In this document: positions 6,094-6,832 of the stretch, piece after piece
Numbering within the stretch: position 1 is the stretch's first letter
Layout of the letters: every line of letters begins with the position of its first letter
From: Merdivivens faecigallinarum
GTDB lineage: Bacteria > Bacteroidota > Bacteroidia > Bacteroidales > UBA932
Direction: 5' to 3'
NCBI GenBank assembly: GCA_017695055.1
Contig: JADILY010000067.1
Span: 1 to 6,832, forward strand
Length of the DNA: 6,832 nt
Notes under the pieces: generated by a model
The model's database searches: none
Told to the model about the DNA's origin: nothing
What the model saw: only the letters and a program-made list of their open reading frames with translations
Program-made: the position numbers and the translations under genes

Positions 6094-6125
6094 TTTGCAT
6101 TGCTCTCGGCTTCTGCGTATATTTG
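6094..6125 (+). promoter_or_regulatory. Consensus Bacteroides promoter upstream of the LysE-type gene
   Basis: TTTG (6094-6097) and TATATTTG (6118-6125) match the -33 and -7 elements exactly with a 20-bp spacer. Initiation would fall near 6129-6133, leaving a leader of about 15 nt to the ATG at 6146. The -33 lies in the right arm of the 6079-6103 hairpin, so the promoter is part of the repeat. The middle repeat copy has TTTG only 13 bp before its box and is probably inactive. Confidence 0.7.
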
Positions 6126-6145
6126 TAGACTTTTTGGCTGAAAAT

Positions 6146-6778
6146 ATGCTGTTGAACATTATCAAGGCGTTTTGCGTGGGACTCTGTGCTTCCATTCCAT
6201 TGGGCCCGATAGCCATAATGGTCGTACAGAAATCCCTGAGCAAGGGGGTCAAGTCCGGTTTCATGACCGGTTTGGGAGCATCTACCGCGGACACAGTCTT
6301 TGCCGTGGTGGCTTTGTTCTTCCTTGCCATAGCGCAAAATCTTATGGAAAAATACTCGGCGGAGATATTGATTGGCGGTGGTGTGGTAATAGCGGTCATA
6401 GGTGTCCTGCTTGCCGTATCGAATCCTTTCAGGAAAGCGGACCAGATAGACAAGGTGGACAAGGTGTCGTCCAAAGACTATTTTCAGGGCCTGCTGATGG
6501 CTTTGTCCAATCCCGGGGCGATATTGATTATTTTCGGTCTCTTCGCTTCTTTCGGCCTCGATTTGTCGGGTTACGGGCTGACCGAGACAGTCATAGTGAT
6601 TCTTTCCCTTAGCCTTGGAGGCGTACTGTACTGGTTTGGCGTGAGTTATTCCCTGAGCCTTTTCCGGAAGCGCTTCAAGATGAGCACCCTTTTGCTTATA
6701 AACAGGATTGCTGGATTCGCGATAGCCGGCATCGGGGTCTGCCTTTTCGGATACGGCCTTTACGAGTTGCTGTTCTGA
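6146..6778 (+). CDS. LysE/RhtB-type family transporter
   Basis: A 210-residue integral membrane protein of the LysE superfamily, whose characterised members export amino acids; the substrate here is unknown. About six membrane segments are visible (roughly 4-24, 38-63, 72-92, 115-136, 144-167, 186-207). Family motifs are the Gly20-Pro21 in SIPLGPIAIMVVQKSL, the G-x-x-x-G-x-G stretch near 38-44 followed by ASTADT, and SNPGA (121-125) in the fourth segment. A charged cytoplasmic-type loop (95-111) contains a DKVDKV repeat. Length fits the family (about 200-210). The ATG at 6146 is chosen because it begins directly at the first membrane segment and lies downstream of the promoter. An in-frame TTG at 6083 would put the promoter inside the gene. 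The 5' neighbour is the repeat cluster; no co-transcribed regulator is seen. Confidence 0.88.
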   Translation: MLLNIIKAFCVGLCASIPLGPIAIMVVQKSLSKGVKSGFMTGLGASTADTVFAVVALFFLAIAQNLMEKYSAEILIGGGVVIAVIGVLLAVSNPFRKADQIDKVDKVSSKDYFQGLLMALSNPGAILIIFGLFASFGLDLSGYGLTETVIVILSLSLGGVLYWFGVSYSLSLFRKRFKMSTLLLINRIAGFAIAGIGVCLFGYGLYELLF

Positions 6779-6794
6779 CGAGTTGCTGTTCTGA
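6762..6794 (+). repeat. 16-bp tandem duplication across the LysE-type gene stop codon
   Basis: ACGAGTTGCTGTTCTG occurs at 6762-6777 and again at 6778-6793, identical, followed by A. The first copy ends in the TGA stop (6776-6778), so the encoded protein is unaffected and the second copy is 3' untranslated. The rest of the window to 6832 shows no feature. Confidence 0.9.
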
Positions 6795-6832
6795 GCCGTT
6801 TTCTTTGCTCTTTTTCGTAGTCGCTGCAATCG

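Larger units (their letters stand above)
5951..6125 (+). repeat. Cluster of degenerate ~80-bp repeats with -7 boxes
   Basis: Shared blocks recur in order. CGGCTTCTGCG occurs at 5951-5961 and 6107-6117. TATATTTG-like boxes occur at 5961-5968 (GATATTTG), 6037-6044 and 6118-6125. AGAAATACTGTT (5977-5988) matches AGATATACTGTT (6058-6069) with one change, each followed 2-3 nt later by GCCTCGGCA (5991-5999 and 6073-6081). The period is 76-81 bp, for about 2.3 copies. Each unit joins a box, a spacer and half or all of a palindrome. The array ends a few bases before the LysE-type gene leader. Confidence 0.75.
5350..6145. other. Gene-poor, repeat-rich intergenic region
   Basis: This 796-bp interval separates the divergent lnt and LysE-type genes. 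No open frame in it shows recognisable domains or a credible start. Frames that cross it are low-complexity or run antisense through the LysE-type gene. It holds the lnt promoter end, inverted repeats at 5456-5494, 5506-5530, 5755-5778 and 5894-5934, a 9-bp G-rich array (5602-5655), and a cluster of promoter-bearing repeats (5951-6125). It may contain a structured RNA or a decayed mobile element; no transposase, integrase or reverse transcriptase remnant is recognised. Confidence 0.7.

Noticed and set aside
5943..6125. CRISPR array or retron msr/msd
   Set aside because: Repeats are degenerate, few and carry promoter boxes rather than fixed repeats with unique spacers; no cas gene or reverse transcriptase is in the window.
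5434..6474. Minus-strand open frame of 346 codons across the intergenic region and LysE-type gene
   Set aside because: It runs through hairpins, tandem repeats and antisense to a clear membrane protein; composition changes abruptly and no domain is visible.
6017..6829. Minus-strand frame of 270 codons opposite the LysE-type gene
   Set aside because: It is antisense to a gene with clear LysE-family motifs and has no protein-family features of its own.

Overview
The window looks like chromosomal DNA of a member of the Bacteroidota, probably Bacteroidales. Three things suggest this. Several genes have -7 boxes of the Bacteroides type (TAnnTTTG), one with a well-placed -33 TTTG. Start codons generally lack a strong Shine-Dalgarno sequence. 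The tmRNA encodes a tag ending in YALAA (GNNSYALAA). Genus level is not decidable from this sequence alone.

Layout, left to right. A translational GTPase of the TypA/BipA family (46-1845, +) is followed by a short AT-rich gap holding a Bacteroides-type promoter. Next comes a + strand cluster for translation and ribosome parts: a DUF177/YceD protein (1943-2470), ribosomal protein L32 (rpmF, 2490-2672), a tRNA-Arg with anticodon CCU (2694-2765), and the enamine/imine deaminase ridA (2827-3201). A GC-rich hairpin (3237-3266) separates ridA from the convergent tmRNA gene ssrA (3275-3670, -). ssrA lies directly downstream of, and overlaps by 19 nt, the apolipoprotein N-acyltransferase gene lnt (3652-5349, -), so the ssrA promoter sits inside lnt coding sequence.

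From 5350 to 6145 there is about 800 bp with no convincing gene. It holds several inverted repeats, a 9-bp G-rich tandem array (about six units, 5602-5655), and a cluster of degenerate ~80-bp repeats (5951-6125). Each repeat in that cluster carries a TATATTTG-like -7 box. The last one has an optimal -33/-7 pair 20 bp apart and is placed to transcribe the final gene, a LysE-family membrane exporter (6146-6778, +). A perfect 16-bp tandem duplication spans that gene's stop codon.

Most genes are housekeeping: translation (typA, rpmF, tRNA, ssrA), metabolite repair (ridA) and lipoprotein maturation (lnt). The least explained part is the repeat-rich interval 5350-6145. The best candidate for something unusual is the promoter-bearing repeat cluster upstream of the LysE-type gene. 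I see no CRISPR array, transposase, reverse transcriptase or defence system.
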